Shown: positions 41,413 through 49,268 of the stretch, in pieces
Layout of the letters: each line of letters opens with the position of its first letter
Numbering within the stretch: position 1 is the first letter of the stretch
Assembly: GCA_002325645.1 (NCBI GenBank)
Contig: DCSN01000229.1
Coordinates: 1-49,275 of the forward strand
Length of the DNA: 49,275 nt
Direction: 5' to 3'
Source: Pseudanabaena sp. UBA1465
GTDB taxonomy: Bacteria > Cyanobacteriota > Cyanobacteriia > Pseudanabaenales > Pseudanabaenaceae
Program-made: the position numbers and the translations under genes
The notes under the pieces: generated by a model
Database searches by the model: none
Seen by the model: only the letters and a program-made list of their open reading frames with translations
What the model was told of the DNA's origin: nothing

Positions 41413-41637
41413 ATTTACCTGTCTAAAAGCCATTTTCAAGTAAAAAATGGATATCACAACACCTAAACCCAAACAACAGCAAGCACAATTAATTCGGCTC
41501 AAGAATATTCGCGTCAAAATTAGCAATTCACCTACATTGTGTGAATTTCATCACACGCTTAAAAACTCCTGTGCTAGAGTTGGTGTAATTTTAAAAATCT
41601 CGCATTCCTCACTCACATAACTTTTCAGGAAGTTGAC

Positions 41638-42903
41638 ATGGCAAAAGGCGGACTTGTACTTAGTACAACAGCAGCATTAGCGGCGGCTGTCGCAGTTGTT
41701 GGTTTTCAGCTAGCAAATCCTAGCATCGCCGCATTTCGGGATAGCCCCAAAGAAATCGTTGACGAAGCTTGGCAACTTATTAATCGGGAATATGTTGACG
41801 GTGCTTTTAATAAAGTAGACTGGCGGCAAGTTAGGCGGCAGTATGTTGAGAATCGTGACTATTCATCCAAGGCTGAAGCCTATCGCTCAGTCCGAGAAAT
41901 GCTCAAGCTGCTTGATGATCCATACACTCGGTTTATGGACCCAGAACAGTTTAAGAGTATGCAGATCGATACTTCAGGTGAGCTTACAGGGGTTGGCATT
42001 CAACTAGGTATGGATGATGCGACCAAACAATTAACAGTGGTTGCTCCCATTGAAGATTCCCCTGCATCGCGGGCTGGGGTTTTGACCAAGGACATTATTA
42101 CCTCGATCGCCAATAAGTCTACCGATGGCATGGATATTAACCAAGCCGTCGCCCTCATTCGTGGACCTGCTGGCACAAAGGTTAAATTGGGAATCAAGCG
42201 TGGCGATCGCCAATTTGATATTGAGCTAGAACGCGCCAAGATTGAAATTCATCCAGTTAAGGCAGAATTGCGCGATACCAATATTGGTAAAGTCGGCTAT
42301 ATCAGCTTGCGCCAGTTTAATGCCAATGCCGCCAGCGATATGCGTAAGGCTATCCAAGATCAGGTAAGTAAGGGTGCTGTTGGTTTTATCTTGGATTTAC
42401 GCTCTAATCCTGGTGGATTGTTATATTCCAGCGCGGAAATTGCGAGGATGTGGCTCGATAATGCCACTATTGTTTCGACTATCGATCGCAAGGGTGAAAA
42501 TGAGCGCCTCACGGCAAATCGTCAGGCTCTAACCAATAAACCGCTTGTGGTTTTGGTGGATGGCGGATCGGCTAGTGCCAGTGAAATTTTGTCTGGTGCT
42601 TTGCAAGATAACAAGCGTGCGGTCATTGTCGGAACCAAAACCTTCGGCAAAGGCCTAGTTCAGTCAGTACATTCCTTGAGTGATGGTTCGGGTATGGCGG
42701 TCACGATCGCGAAGTACTACACGCCTAATGGTCGTGATATCAATCACATGGGTATTGTTCCTGATCGCGTAGTTGAGCTAACTAAAGAAGATCTCGAAAA
42801 GCTTAACAAAAATCGTGATTTAGTCGGGACAACCTCTGACCCACAATTTGCGAAGGCGATCGACATTCTGTCTAGTGAAATAAAAAGCGTAAGCTCGCGT
42901 TAA
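41638..42903 (+). CDS. ctp: Carboxyl-terminal processing protease (S41)
   Basis: 421 residues with AGGAAG six bases before the ATG. An N-terminal hydrophobic segment (VLSTTAALAAAVAVVGFQLA) directs export or membrane anchoring. The PDZ domain is at about residues 105-190 (GELTGVGIQLGMDD, EDSPASRAGVLTKDIITSI). The S41 catalytic part has DLRSNPGGLLYSSAEIA, the nucleophile Ser in VDGGSASASEILSGALQD and the Lys in TKTFGKGLVQSV. Family members (CtpA) trim the D1 protein of photosystem II in the lumen; cyanobacteria have three paralogues, and which one this is (A, B or C) cannot be decided here. It is divergent from amt. Confidence 0.93.
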   Translation: MAKGGLVLSTTAALAAAVAVVGFQLANPSIAAFRDSPKEIVDEAWQLINREYVDGAFNKVDWRQVRRQYVENRDYSSKAEAYRSVREMLKLLDDPYTRFMDPEQFKSMQIDTSGELTGVGIQLGMDDATKQLTVVAPIEDSPASRAGVLTKDIITSIANKSTDGMDINQAVALIRGPAGTKVKLGIKRGDRQFDIELERAKIEIHPVKAELRDTNIGKVGYISLRQFNANAASDMRKAIQDQVSKGAVGFILDLRSNPGGLLYSSAEIARMWLDNATIVSTIDRKGENERLTANRQALTNKPLVVLVDGGSASASEILSGALQDNKRAVIVGTKTFGKGLVQSVHSLSDGSGMAVTIAKYYTPNGRDINHMGIVPDRVVELTKEDLEKLNKNRDLVGTTSDPQFAKAIDILSSEIKSVSSR

Positions 42904-42906
42904 GAC

Positions 42907-42957
42907 CCAAAAAAATAGGATAGGCGGCGCGATGCGCCGCCTATCCTATTTTTTTGG
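42907..42957. terminator. Perfect 24-bp hairpin with GAT loop, bidirectional
   Basis: Arms begin CCAAAAAAATAGGATAGGC and close at GGCGC-GAT-GCGCC. A and T runs at the two ends make it an intrinsic terminator for both ctp and the convergent gene at 42961. Confidence 0.9.
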
Positions 42958-42960
42958 TCT

Positions 42961-43410
42961 TTAAGAATCAACACGAGTCAAAATTGCTTCCATTGTACTT
43001 TCTAAGTTTTGTCCCGCAATAATACCGCCCACCAAAGAGTAAATATTATTGTCGCGTCGATAAAGTGTTTGAAAACCTGTTCGCATTTTTCTATCACCCA
43101 TGACCCAATATCGTTGAGTAATTGAGTCTGGTCCGATTATTCCTTCGCCTTCTACTTTGCCCAGTGAGCTATCATCAACCACATAGGTAAAGCGGCGTTC
43201 ATCGGAGTCAATTCTGCCTTTGTAAGCCATAGTCAACTCTTCGCGATCGCTATTGGGAAAGGTTAACTTTGTGACCATCGTAAACCAAAAATTATCCCTA
43301 GACCAACCTACTAAAGTTCTACCCTTGACTTCAATAGGCATAGAGTCCCTCTCTATCCAGTTGCCTTCGAGAGTCCATTTCCCAGGTTGAACTAAAAAGG
43401 TATGCGCCAC
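42961..43410 (-). CDS. Conserved cyanobacterial protein, lipocalin-like beta protein
   Basis: 149 residues, rich in beta strands: FLVQPGKWTLEGNWIERDSMPIEVKGRTLVGWSRDNFWFTMVTKLTF, EELTMAYKGRIDSDERRFTYVVDDSSLGKVEGEGIIGPDSITQRYWVMGDRKMRTGFQTLYRRDNNIYSLVGGIIAGQNLESTMEAIL. The alternation and the Trp near the start suggest a small barrel of the lipocalin or DUF1579 kind, but I cannot assign a family. No signal peptide. It is convergent with ctp and stands 95 bases before the response regulator end, on the same strand. Confidence 0.65.
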   Translation of the reverse strand: MAHTFLVQPGKWTLEGNWIERDSMPIEVKGRTLVGWSRDNFWFTMVTKLTFPNSDREELTMAYKGRIDSDERRFTYVVDDSSLGKVEGEGIIGPDSITQRYWVMGDRKMRTGFQTLYRRDNNIYSLVGGIIAGQNLESTMEAILTRVDS

Positions 43411-43505
43411 AATATTTATCAGCTTAATTTTGTTGTTTATTATATAGCCGATTAGCTATTGTCAGGACAAAAGCTAGAAAGTACAATCAGCAAGAAAAAT
43501 TCACA

Positions 43506-44159
43506 TTAACTAACTAATCCCGATCGCAACGCCACCACTGCCGCCTGTACGCGATCGTCCACCGACAGCTTATTCATAATGCCGCGCACATGAGTTTTTA
43601 TAGTATTAGGACTGAGATAGAGCAGTTTAGCAATTTCAGGATTGCTCTTACCCTCAACGATTAATTTCAATACTTCTAATTCTCTTTGTGAAAGATGGGA
43701 GTTGTTTTCATACTGAGTGGGGGGCTTGAGATGATCCATTACTTTACGCGCAATTTGAGGATCAAGGTAAGTAGCACCATCTTTGGCGGCAGCAAAGGCA
43801 GCTAGAAGACTATTAGTACTTGTACCTTTAACACAATAGGCATCAGCGCCACTCGATAAAGCTGCAATAATTTCTGTATCATCCGTATGCGAACTGAGCA
43901 TCACAATATGGACATTTGGTAAGTTAGTTTTGATTTTTTGAGTTGCTGAGATTCCATCTAGTCTAGGCAATCCAATATCCATCACAATGATGTCAGGTAT
44001 TAATTCCTGTGCCATTTTGACACCGATATAACCATCCTCTGCGATACCAACTATCGTAATATTTGGTTGTTGGGAAAGTGATTGTTCTAAACCAAGCTGA
44101 ATCAATGGATCATCTTCAACAATTAGAACTCTCAGAGGTTTGGATGATGTCACAGGCAT
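43506..44159 (-). CDS. NarL/FixJ-type response regulator
   Basis: 217 residues. The receiver domain (1-125) has VLIVEDDPLIQLGLEQSL with the acidic pair, the phosphorylated Asp in PDIIVMDIGLPRLDG (near residue 61), a Ser/Thr in VMLSSHTDD and Lys in CVKGTST. The LuxR-type HTH (150-210) is LSQRELEVLKLIVEGKSNPEIAKLLYLSPNTIKTHVRGIMNKLSVDDRVQAAVVAL. It is a DNA-binding regulator. No histidine kinase lies near, so signal and targets are unknown. Confidence 0.93.
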   Translation of the reverse strand: MPVTSSKPLRVLIVEDDPLIQLGLEQSLSQQPNITIVGIAEDGYIGVKMAQELIPDIIVMDIGLPRLDGISATQKIKTNLPNVHIVMLSSHTDDTEIIAALSSGADAYCVKGTSTNSLLAAFAAAKDGATYLDPQIARKVMDHLKPPTQYENNSHLSQRELEVLKLIVEGKSNPEIAKLLYLSPNTIKTHVRGIMNKLSVDDRVQAAVVALRSGLVS

Positions 44160-44223
44160 AATTTTAAATTCCTCTAAGTTTAAGTTGTATTATATAGCAA
44201 CTCTAAATCATTTGTGAGAAAGT

Positions 44224-44243
44224 CAAGGGGCTTAAGCCCCTTG
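44224..44243. repeat. 20-bp perfect palindrome CAAGGGGCTTAAGCCCCTTG
   Basis: Exact copy of the core at 10835-10854; a variant is at 14129-14149. It lies in the gap between the response regulator and the RNA ligase gene, which are divergent. Confidence 0.85.
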
Positions 44244-44371
44244 TTGTCGGCTTGTTTTCTTATGACTCATTGAGGATTGCTATGGATGATTGTTTTCCTA
44301 GGGAAATAATTCCGTAATTCACTAAATTGTGAAACGCTATACTGCTAATTTATTCTAAATATCTAAACATT

Positions 44372-45418
44372 ATGATCAACTTAGAGAAAATCGATCAATT
44401 AATTACCGAGGGATATATTACCAAGCGCCCTCATGCTAGTGGGGAACTCTTTATTTATAATTACACTGCTAAGGCGCAGTACGATCGCCTGTGGACACCT
44501 GAAACGATGCAATGCCGAGGCTTGATTTTAGATCGTGATGGTGCGATCGCCTCTCGCCCTTTAGCTAAATTTTTCAATCTCCAAGAATATCAAGATACTT
44601 TACCAGCAGAGCCTTTTGATGTCTATGAGAAGTTGGATGGATCACTAGGAATTCTTTATTGGTATCAAAATCAGCCCTACATTGCTTCTAGAGGTAGTTT
44701 TAACTCTGATCAAGCAATCAAAGCGAATCAAATATTGCAGACTTTATATGTAGATATAATTCCATTACTAGATAAATCATTAACCTATTTGTTTGAAATT
44801 ATCTATCCTGCTAATCGGATTGTGGTGGATTATGGTGATTATGAAGCCTTGGTATTATTGGCTATAATTGAAACAAAATCAGGTTGCGAATATCCGATTG
44901 AGGCATTTACTAATTTAGGATTTCCCATTGCCAAAAAGTATGATGGCTTAAAAGATTTAGCAGCGATCGCAAAGCTTAATGAGCAGAATCAAGAAGGCTT
45001 CGTGATTCGTTTTAATAGTGGACTAAGGCTTAAGTTTAAGTTTGCTGACTATGTAAAACTACATCGTGTCTTGACTCAAATTACTAGTAAGGTTATTTGG
45101 GAAATGTTGCGGGATAAAACTCCCTTTGAAGATATTTTAGAGCGAGTTCCCGATGAGTTTTACAACTGGTTTAAGGACACTAAAGCGTCCATACTTTGTC
45201 AATATCAGCAAATTGAAGAAACTGCTAAAGCTGACTTTGAAAGAATTGTGGCAGTTGTGGATCGTGGCGATCGCAAAGAAATGGCAAAACATATCTTAAC
45301 TTGTCAAAATCATACGATCTTATTTTCTTTACTAGATGGGAAAGATTATAGCGATTATATTTGGCGAACTATTAAACCTGCCCATGAAAAACCTTTCATG
45401 GATAATGATGAGAATTAA
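44372..45418 (+). CDS. T4 Rnl1-like RNA ligase
   Basis: 348 residues. Nucleotidyltransferase motif I is VYEKLDGSLG with the adenylated Lys at 87 (KxDGS). An upstream CRGLILD and RPLAKFFNLQEY (48-73) are typical of the Rnl1 N-terminal part. Motif III is FEIIYPANRIVVDY (141-154), motif IV EGFVIRF (208-214) and motif V LKFKFADYVKL (220-230). The C-terminal helical domain is about 110 residues, like the tRNA-specific domain of T4 Rnl1 (374 residues in total). The enzyme seals RNA ends with ATP. Next gene: a polynucleotide kinase-phosphatase, 65 bases downstream. Together they form the T4-type tRNA repair set. Confidence 0.9.
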   Translation: MINLEKIDQLITEGYITKRPHASGELFIYNYTAKAQYDRLWTPETMQCRGLILDRDGAIASRPLAKFFNLQEYQDTLPAEPFDVYEKLDGSLGILYWYQNQPYIASRGSFNSDQAIKANQILQTLYVDIIPLLDKSLTYLFEIIYPANRIVVDYGDYEALVLLAIIETKSGCEYPIEAFTNLGFPIAKKYDGLKDLAAIAKLNEQNQEGFVIRFNSGLRLKFKFADYVKLHRVLTQITSKVIWEMLRDKTPFEDILERVPDEFYNWFKDTKASILCQYQQIEETAKADFERIVAVVDRGDRKEMAKHILTCQNHTILFSLLDGKDYSDYIWRTIKPAHEKPFMDNDEN

Positions 45419-45422
45419 GACT

Positions 45423-45444
45423 GGGTTGGCGCGAAGCGCCACCC
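45423..45444. repeat. Short hairpin with GAA loop between ligase and kinase genes
   Basis: GGGTTGGCGC-GAA-GCGCCACCC, one bulged T. It lies inside the presumed two-gene operon. Confidence 0.65.
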
Positions 45445-45483
45445 TATCTTTAATTAATTGTTCAATTTACAGATTTAAAAACT

Positions 45484-46329
45484 ATGCTGACAGTCTATTT
45501 CACAATTGGTTTACCTGCTTCAGGCAAGTCCACATGGGCAAAGAATAAGGTCGATAAGTCTCCTAATAGTATCAAACGGGTGAATAAAGACGAACTTCGC
45601 GCCATGTTAGATAATTCCTATTTCTCAAAAGGAAATGAGAAGTTTGTGCTAGATATTCAAGACTCTATTATTAAGGCGGCTTTAGAGAATGGAAAGCATG
45701 TCATCGTTGATAATACGCACCTTGCGCCTAAGCATGAAGCCAGAATTAGAGAATTAATTAAAGGCTTAGCAATGTTGGAGGTGATCGACTTTCGCGATGT
45801 GCCGCTAGAGACTTGTATCAAGCGTGATTTGAACAGAATGAATTCTGTGGGCGAGAAGGTCATTCGCGATATGTACAATCAGTTCATCGCTCCACCAAGA
45901 GCGCCAAAACCAACTTATAAGCCTGAGTTACCTGATGCAATCATTTGTGATTTAGATGGAACTCTAGCTTTAATTGGCGATCGCAGCCCCTATGATGCGG
46001 CTAACTGTGAGAGAGACACCCTTAATGAACCAGTGCGCTCTATTTTACAAACTTCAGGTAAGGCGATCCTATTTGTATCGGGTCGGGAGGATAAATTCAA
46101 ACCCCAAACCCTTGCATGGTTAGAGAAACATCATATCTCTTTTGCTGAAATCCATATGCGAAAATCTGGCGATTTGCGAAAAGATAGCCTTGTCAAGAAA
46201 GAAATTTATGATGAATTTATTGTTGATAAGTACAATGTGGCTTTTGTGTTAGACGATCGCGATCAGGTAGTTAAAGTTTGGCGTGATCTGGGTTTAACCT
46301 GTTTACAGGTAGATTATGGCGATTTTTAG
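45484..46329 (+). CDS. T4 Pnkp-like polynucleotide kinase-phosphatase
   Basis: 281 residues (T4 Pnkp has 301). The N-terminal kinase has the P-loop GLPASGKST (9-17), VNKDELR (33-39) and VDNTH (75-79), with an Arg-containing lid (DVPLETCIKRDLNRM). The C-terminal HAD phosphatase begins at IICDLDGTLAL (Asp 156 and 158), followed by LFVSGRED (about 197-203) and FVLDDRDQVVKVW. The domain order and all catalytic motifs match T4 Pnkp, which phosphorylates 5'-OH and removes 2',3'-cyclic or 3'-phosphate ends, so that the ligase can seal a cleaved tRNA. It follows the Rnl1-like ligase gene. Confidence 0.93.
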   Translation: MLTVYFTIGLPASGKSTWAKNKVDKSPNSIKRVNKDELRAMLDNSYFSKGNEKFVLDIQDSIIKAALENGKHVIVDNTHLAPKHEARIRELIKGLAMLEVIDFRDVPLETCIKRDLNRMNSVGEKVIRDMYNQFIAPPRAPKPTYKPELPDAIICDLDGTLALIGDRSPYDAANCERDTLNEPVRSILQTSGKAILFVSGREDKFKPQTLAWLEKHHISFAEIHMRKSGDLRKDSLVKKEIYDEFIVDKYNVAFVLDDRDQVVKVWRDLGLTCLQVDYGDF

Positions 46330-46442
46330 ACTACGATTGCAAAAACTTTTTTACACAGTATTGCAAGAAACATGATTTTTGGAATTACATGAGTATAATT
46401 TAAGAGACAGCTAATCAGAAATACTCTACGGAGATAATTAAA

Positions 46443-46703
46443 ATGAGCGCAGAGCAAAATTCAGGGCTTGGTGGATTTGTAAGCGGTTTACAGCAAAAGG
46501 CTAGTGAAGTTGCTGAAGCACTGAATGATCAAGTTGAGAAAGTTATTGGTGAAGAAAATGTCAAAAAAGTCACTGATGTCCTAAATACAGATGTTGGCGC
46601 GATCGCTAAAGATTCCACTGGCAAGGCTATTGACGCTTTAGAAACTGCTACTGGTCGTGATATTGACGGCGATGGTGATATTGGTGGCAAGCCCCAATCC
46701 TAA
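46443..46703 (+). CDS. Small acidic helical protein with DxDxDG-like motif
   Basis: 86 residues with GGAGA upstream. LQQKASEVAEALNDQVEKVIGEENVKKVTDVLNTDVGAIAKDSTGKAIDALETATGRDIDGDGDIGGKPQ. The helix-rich first part and the short DIDGDGDIGG end, which resembles a calcium-binding loop (DxDxDG), occur in small cyanobacterial proteins of unknown function. No signal peptide. It is a single-gene unit closed by the hairpin at 46751. An upstream TATAAT-like box lies at about 46394. Confidence 0.7.
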   Translation: MSAEQNSGLGGFVSGLQQKASEVAEALNDQVEKVIGEENVKKVTDVLNTDVGAIAKDSTGKAIDALETATGRDIDGDGDIGGKPQS

Positions 46704-46750
46704 TGATTGAAGAGGAGCGACACTACAGCGCTTTGCCCTCAAACCCAAAT

Positions 46751-46801
46751 CAAGAAGAATTTTAAAAGCGTTGCGAAGCAACGCTTTTAAAATTCTTCTT
46801 G
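46751..46801. terminator. Perfect 24-bp hairpin with GAA loop
   Basis: Arms begin CAAGAAGAATTTTAAAAGCG and close at TTGC-GAA-GCAA, like the tip at 20264. It lies between the small acidic protein gene and the convergent cobQ end. Confidence 0.85.
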
Positions 46802-46842
46802 TGGCTCGTTTCCTCGGCAATTGCTGTAAGTTTCGCTCCTAT

Positions 46843-48330
46843 TTAGTCTAGATAACGATGAATCGGGGTCAGATCTAAATGTGCTTCTAGTAAATCTGCC
46901 ATATTGTTATAAAGATTTTGTTGATGTTCTTGCCAAGAGATAGCAGCAGGTTGATGTTCAGGAATATTAGCTAACTGGGTTAAGGCTTGACGGATATTCG
47001 CCGACTCAAAGAGACCATGTAAATAGCTGCCCCATACGCGATCGCTTGTTATCCCTTCGTCATAATATTCGCGATCGCCATGAATTTGTAGCACTTGTAG
47101 TAAAGGTTTAACTTGCTCAGCATCTATGCCATTAATTAATTTTGTCACTCCCATATGGATTTCATAGGCCATCCATTGATTAATTGATTGCTCCGATTTC
47201 CAGATTGCTTGAACTTGGCGCACCTGTTTTGACGCGAGAAATTCTGTCCTAATTGGTAATAGCCCCAATCCTTCCACTTCCCCTGCTATACCCGCCAAAC
47301 CTTCGCGATCGCCCAAGTATTTCCCTAGCATTTGATAGCCACCACAAATGCCGACTATAGGTATACCGCGCTGATGTGCCGAGAGAATCGCTTGATCTAA
47401 TCCTGTAGTTCGCAACCATTGCAAATCACTAAGCGTATTTTTGCTCCCCGGGAGAATAATGATCCTTGCATCATCTAGGTCAGCAGCATTTTTTACCCAA
47501 TATGTTTCAATTCCCAAATCCAATTGCCAAGGTTGACTGTCTTGAGAATTTGATAAATGGGGAAATCTAATCCATGCAATCCTTGCGCCCTTCCCTTTAG
47601 ATTCTGCTTCACTGCATAGACTATCTTCGCTCTCAGGTTGTAAATCTGCGGCATAGGGAAGAACCCCCAAATAGGGGAAATGTGGCATATGTTCGCGAAA
47701 GTGTTTTTCAGCGTCACTAAACAACCGTAAATCACCACGAAATTTATTAACAATAAATCCTAAGCCTAATTCCTGTGCAGGTTGTGGAATCAGTTTATGG
47801 GTTCCAATAATCTGTGCAAATACACCTCCCTTCTCAATATCACCAACTAATATCCACTTTCCTTGTAAATGTACAATGGGGCGTAGATTTACCAAATCCC
47901 TCTGCATCAGATTTAGTTCCACTGGGCTGCCTGCTCCTTCGAGAATCAACACATCGCAGCGATCGCGCCAAAATTCGAGGGTATCGCGCACAGTCTGCCA
48001 GAGAGTCTCAATATGCTGATAGTAATCAATGGCAGCGATATGTTGACGGGCTTCACCTAATAAAACTAATTGCGAAGTTCCATTTCCCGATGGTTTTAAG
48101 AGAATCGGATTCATTTCCGCAATAGGACGCATCCCACAGGCGATCGCTTGGACAGCCTGCGCTCGACCGATCTCTCCACCCTCCAAGGTCACATAGGAAT
48201 TATTCGACATATTTTGAGCCTTAAAGGGAGCGACTTTTATACCATTCCGTTTTAGCCACGCTCCCAATGCCGTCACCATCCAGCTTTTGCCAGCATTCGA
48301 TGAAGTTCCCAAAACAGATATGGCTTTCAT
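46843..48330 (-). CDS. cobQ: Cobyric acid synthase
   Basis: 495 residues. The N-terminal synthetase domain has the P-loop-like VLGTSSNAGKSWMVTALGAWL, PFKAQNMSNNSYV and LILEGAGSPVELNL. The C-terminal type-1-like glutamine amidotransferase has the nucleophile Cys in IPIVGICGGYQMLG and a His in GSYLHGLFES. It amidates four carboxyls of adenosylcobyrinic acid diamide in cobalamin synthesis, with glutamine and ATP. No other cobalamin gene lies in the window. The end is convergent with the small acidic protein gene. Confidence 0.96.
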   Translation of the reverse strand: MKAISVLGTSSNAGKSWMVTALGAWLKRNGIKVAPFKAQNMSNNSYVTLEGGEIGRAQAVQAIACGMRPIAEMNPILLKPSGNGTSQLVLLGEARQHIAAIDYYQHIETLWQTVRDTLEFWRDRCDVLILEGAGSPVELNLMQRDLVNLRPIVHLQGKWILVGDIEKGGVFAQIIGTHKLIPQPAQELGLGFIVNKFRGDLRLFSDAEKHFREHMPHFPYLGVLPYAADLQPESEDSLCSEAESKGKGARIAWIRFPHLSNSQDSQPWQLDLGIETYWVKNAADLDDARIIILPGSKNTLSDLQWLRTTGLDQAILSAHQRGIPIVGICGGYQMLGKYLGDREGLAGIAGEVEGLGLLPIRTEFLASKQVRQVQAIWKSEQSINQWMAYEIHMGVTKLINGIDAEQVKPLLQVLQIHGDREYYDEGITSDRVWGSYLHGLFESANIRQALTQLANIPEHQPAAISWQEHQQNLYNNMADLLEAHLDLTPIHRYLD

Positions 48331-48430
48331 TGGTTAGTATTACGTCAAGCTACTGACACATTATGACAGATGACCACACTATCCCACCAACCAATAACTC
48401 TAGCGAACAGGCTTTACATTGGAATGCGAA

Positions 48431-48481
48431 AACCCGAATAAAGGTCGGCGGCGATTTGCACCCCCGACCTTTATTCGGGTT
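48431..48481. terminator. 18-bp hairpin after the rhomboid gene
   Basis: AACCCGAATAAAGGTCGG pairs with CCGACCTTTATTCGGGTT around CGGCGATTTGCACCC. The arm overlaps the rhomboid stop codon (48471). It lies between the divergent cobQ start side and the rhomboid end. Confidence 0.8.
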
Positions 48482-49124
48482 GGGAAAATTTTGAGAACAG
48501 AAAAATGGCGATCGCGCCCATCGCAAAACCACTAATATGAGCCAGATAAGCCACCCCTGGCAAATTAGGATTTGCCATCGCTGCATATACTGTTTGTCCT
48601 GCAATCCATAGCCCTAAAAATACCACTGATGGAATGGGAATAGCCGTAAAGAAAAAACCGATAAATACTAAGCTTAAAATCTTTGCACGAGGGAATCTCA
48701 CTAAATAAGCTCCCATTACGCCCGATATTGCTCCACTAGCGCCTATCATTGGCACTAATGATGTCGGCGAGGTCATCACCTGCACTGCTCCTGCCACAAC
48801 TCCGCACAACAAATAAAAGAATAAGAACTTCCAATGTCCTAATTTATCTTCAATATTGTTCCCAAATAAATAAAGGAACCACATATTACCAACTAAATGG
48901 AAGATATTAGCATGGAGAAATTGTGACGACAATAAAGTAATTGCTTCTTTAAATGGATTAGTAATTAATGCCTTGGGAAATAAAGCCCAAGTACCGATCC
49001 ATTCCGTCAATTGAAAATCTAGCAAACTAACCTGATACCCAAAAATCAACACATTGATCACAATCAATGCATAGACAACTATGGATCTATCTTGGGTTGG
49101 ATTATCGTCGCGTAAAGGAAACAT
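48471..49124 (-). CDS. Rhomboid-family intramembrane serine protease
   Basis: 217 residues with six membrane helices. The catalytic Ser is in IGASGAISGVMGAYLV (helix 4) and the His in LAHISGFAMGAIAIFLF (helix 6). The HLVGNMWFLYLFGNNIEDKLGHWKFLFFYLLCG segment holds the conserved His-Asn and L1-loop features. It cuts membrane proteins within the bilayer; the substrate is unknown. The end of the gene reads into the hairpin at 48431-48481. No operon partner. Confidence 0.93.
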   Translation of the reverse strand: MFPLRDDNPTQDRSIVVYALIVINVLIFGYQVSLLDFQLTEWIGTWALFPKALITNPFKEAITLLSSQFLHANIFHLVGNMWFLYLFGNNIEDKLGHWKFLFFYLLCGVVAGAVQVMTSPTSLVPMIGASGAISGVMGAYLVRFPRAKILSLVFIGFFFTAIPIPSVVFLGLWIAGQTVYAAMANPNLPGVAYLAHISGFAMGAIAIFLFSKFSQPE

Positions 49125-49171
49125 TTTTATCCATGTGGAATAGTTGCATAGATCTTAGCAATACTCACTAC

Positions 49172-49268
49172 TTAGGGGACTTGCGAGAAAATAAAATACC
49201 AATCCAAATATAAAACCAGAATCGTTGGGGCAGCTTCGCCGCCCCAACGATTCTGGTTTTATATTTGG
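49172..49268. repeat. TTAGGGGAC repeat plus 28-bp hairpin
   Basis: TTAGGGGACTTGCGAGAAAA (49172-49191) precedes a hairpin whose 28-bp arms (49204-49231, 49241-49268) begin CCAAATATAAAACCAGAATC; the loop is AGCTTCGCC. It is the longest hairpin of the window and has the same order of parts as 29889-29961. No gene is seen between 49125 and the end. Confidence 0.8.

Noticed and set aside
44372..46329. RNA ligase and kinase as part of a prophage
   Set aside because: Flanking genes are chromosomal (response regulator, cobQ, rhomboid) and no phage structural or integrase gene is visible in the window.
20264..49268. All long hairpins as ordinary Rho-independent terminators
   Set aside because: Several lie between genes of one operon (ndh, nrtB-nrtD, ligase-kinase) and some lack a T run, so a single terminator explanation does not hold.
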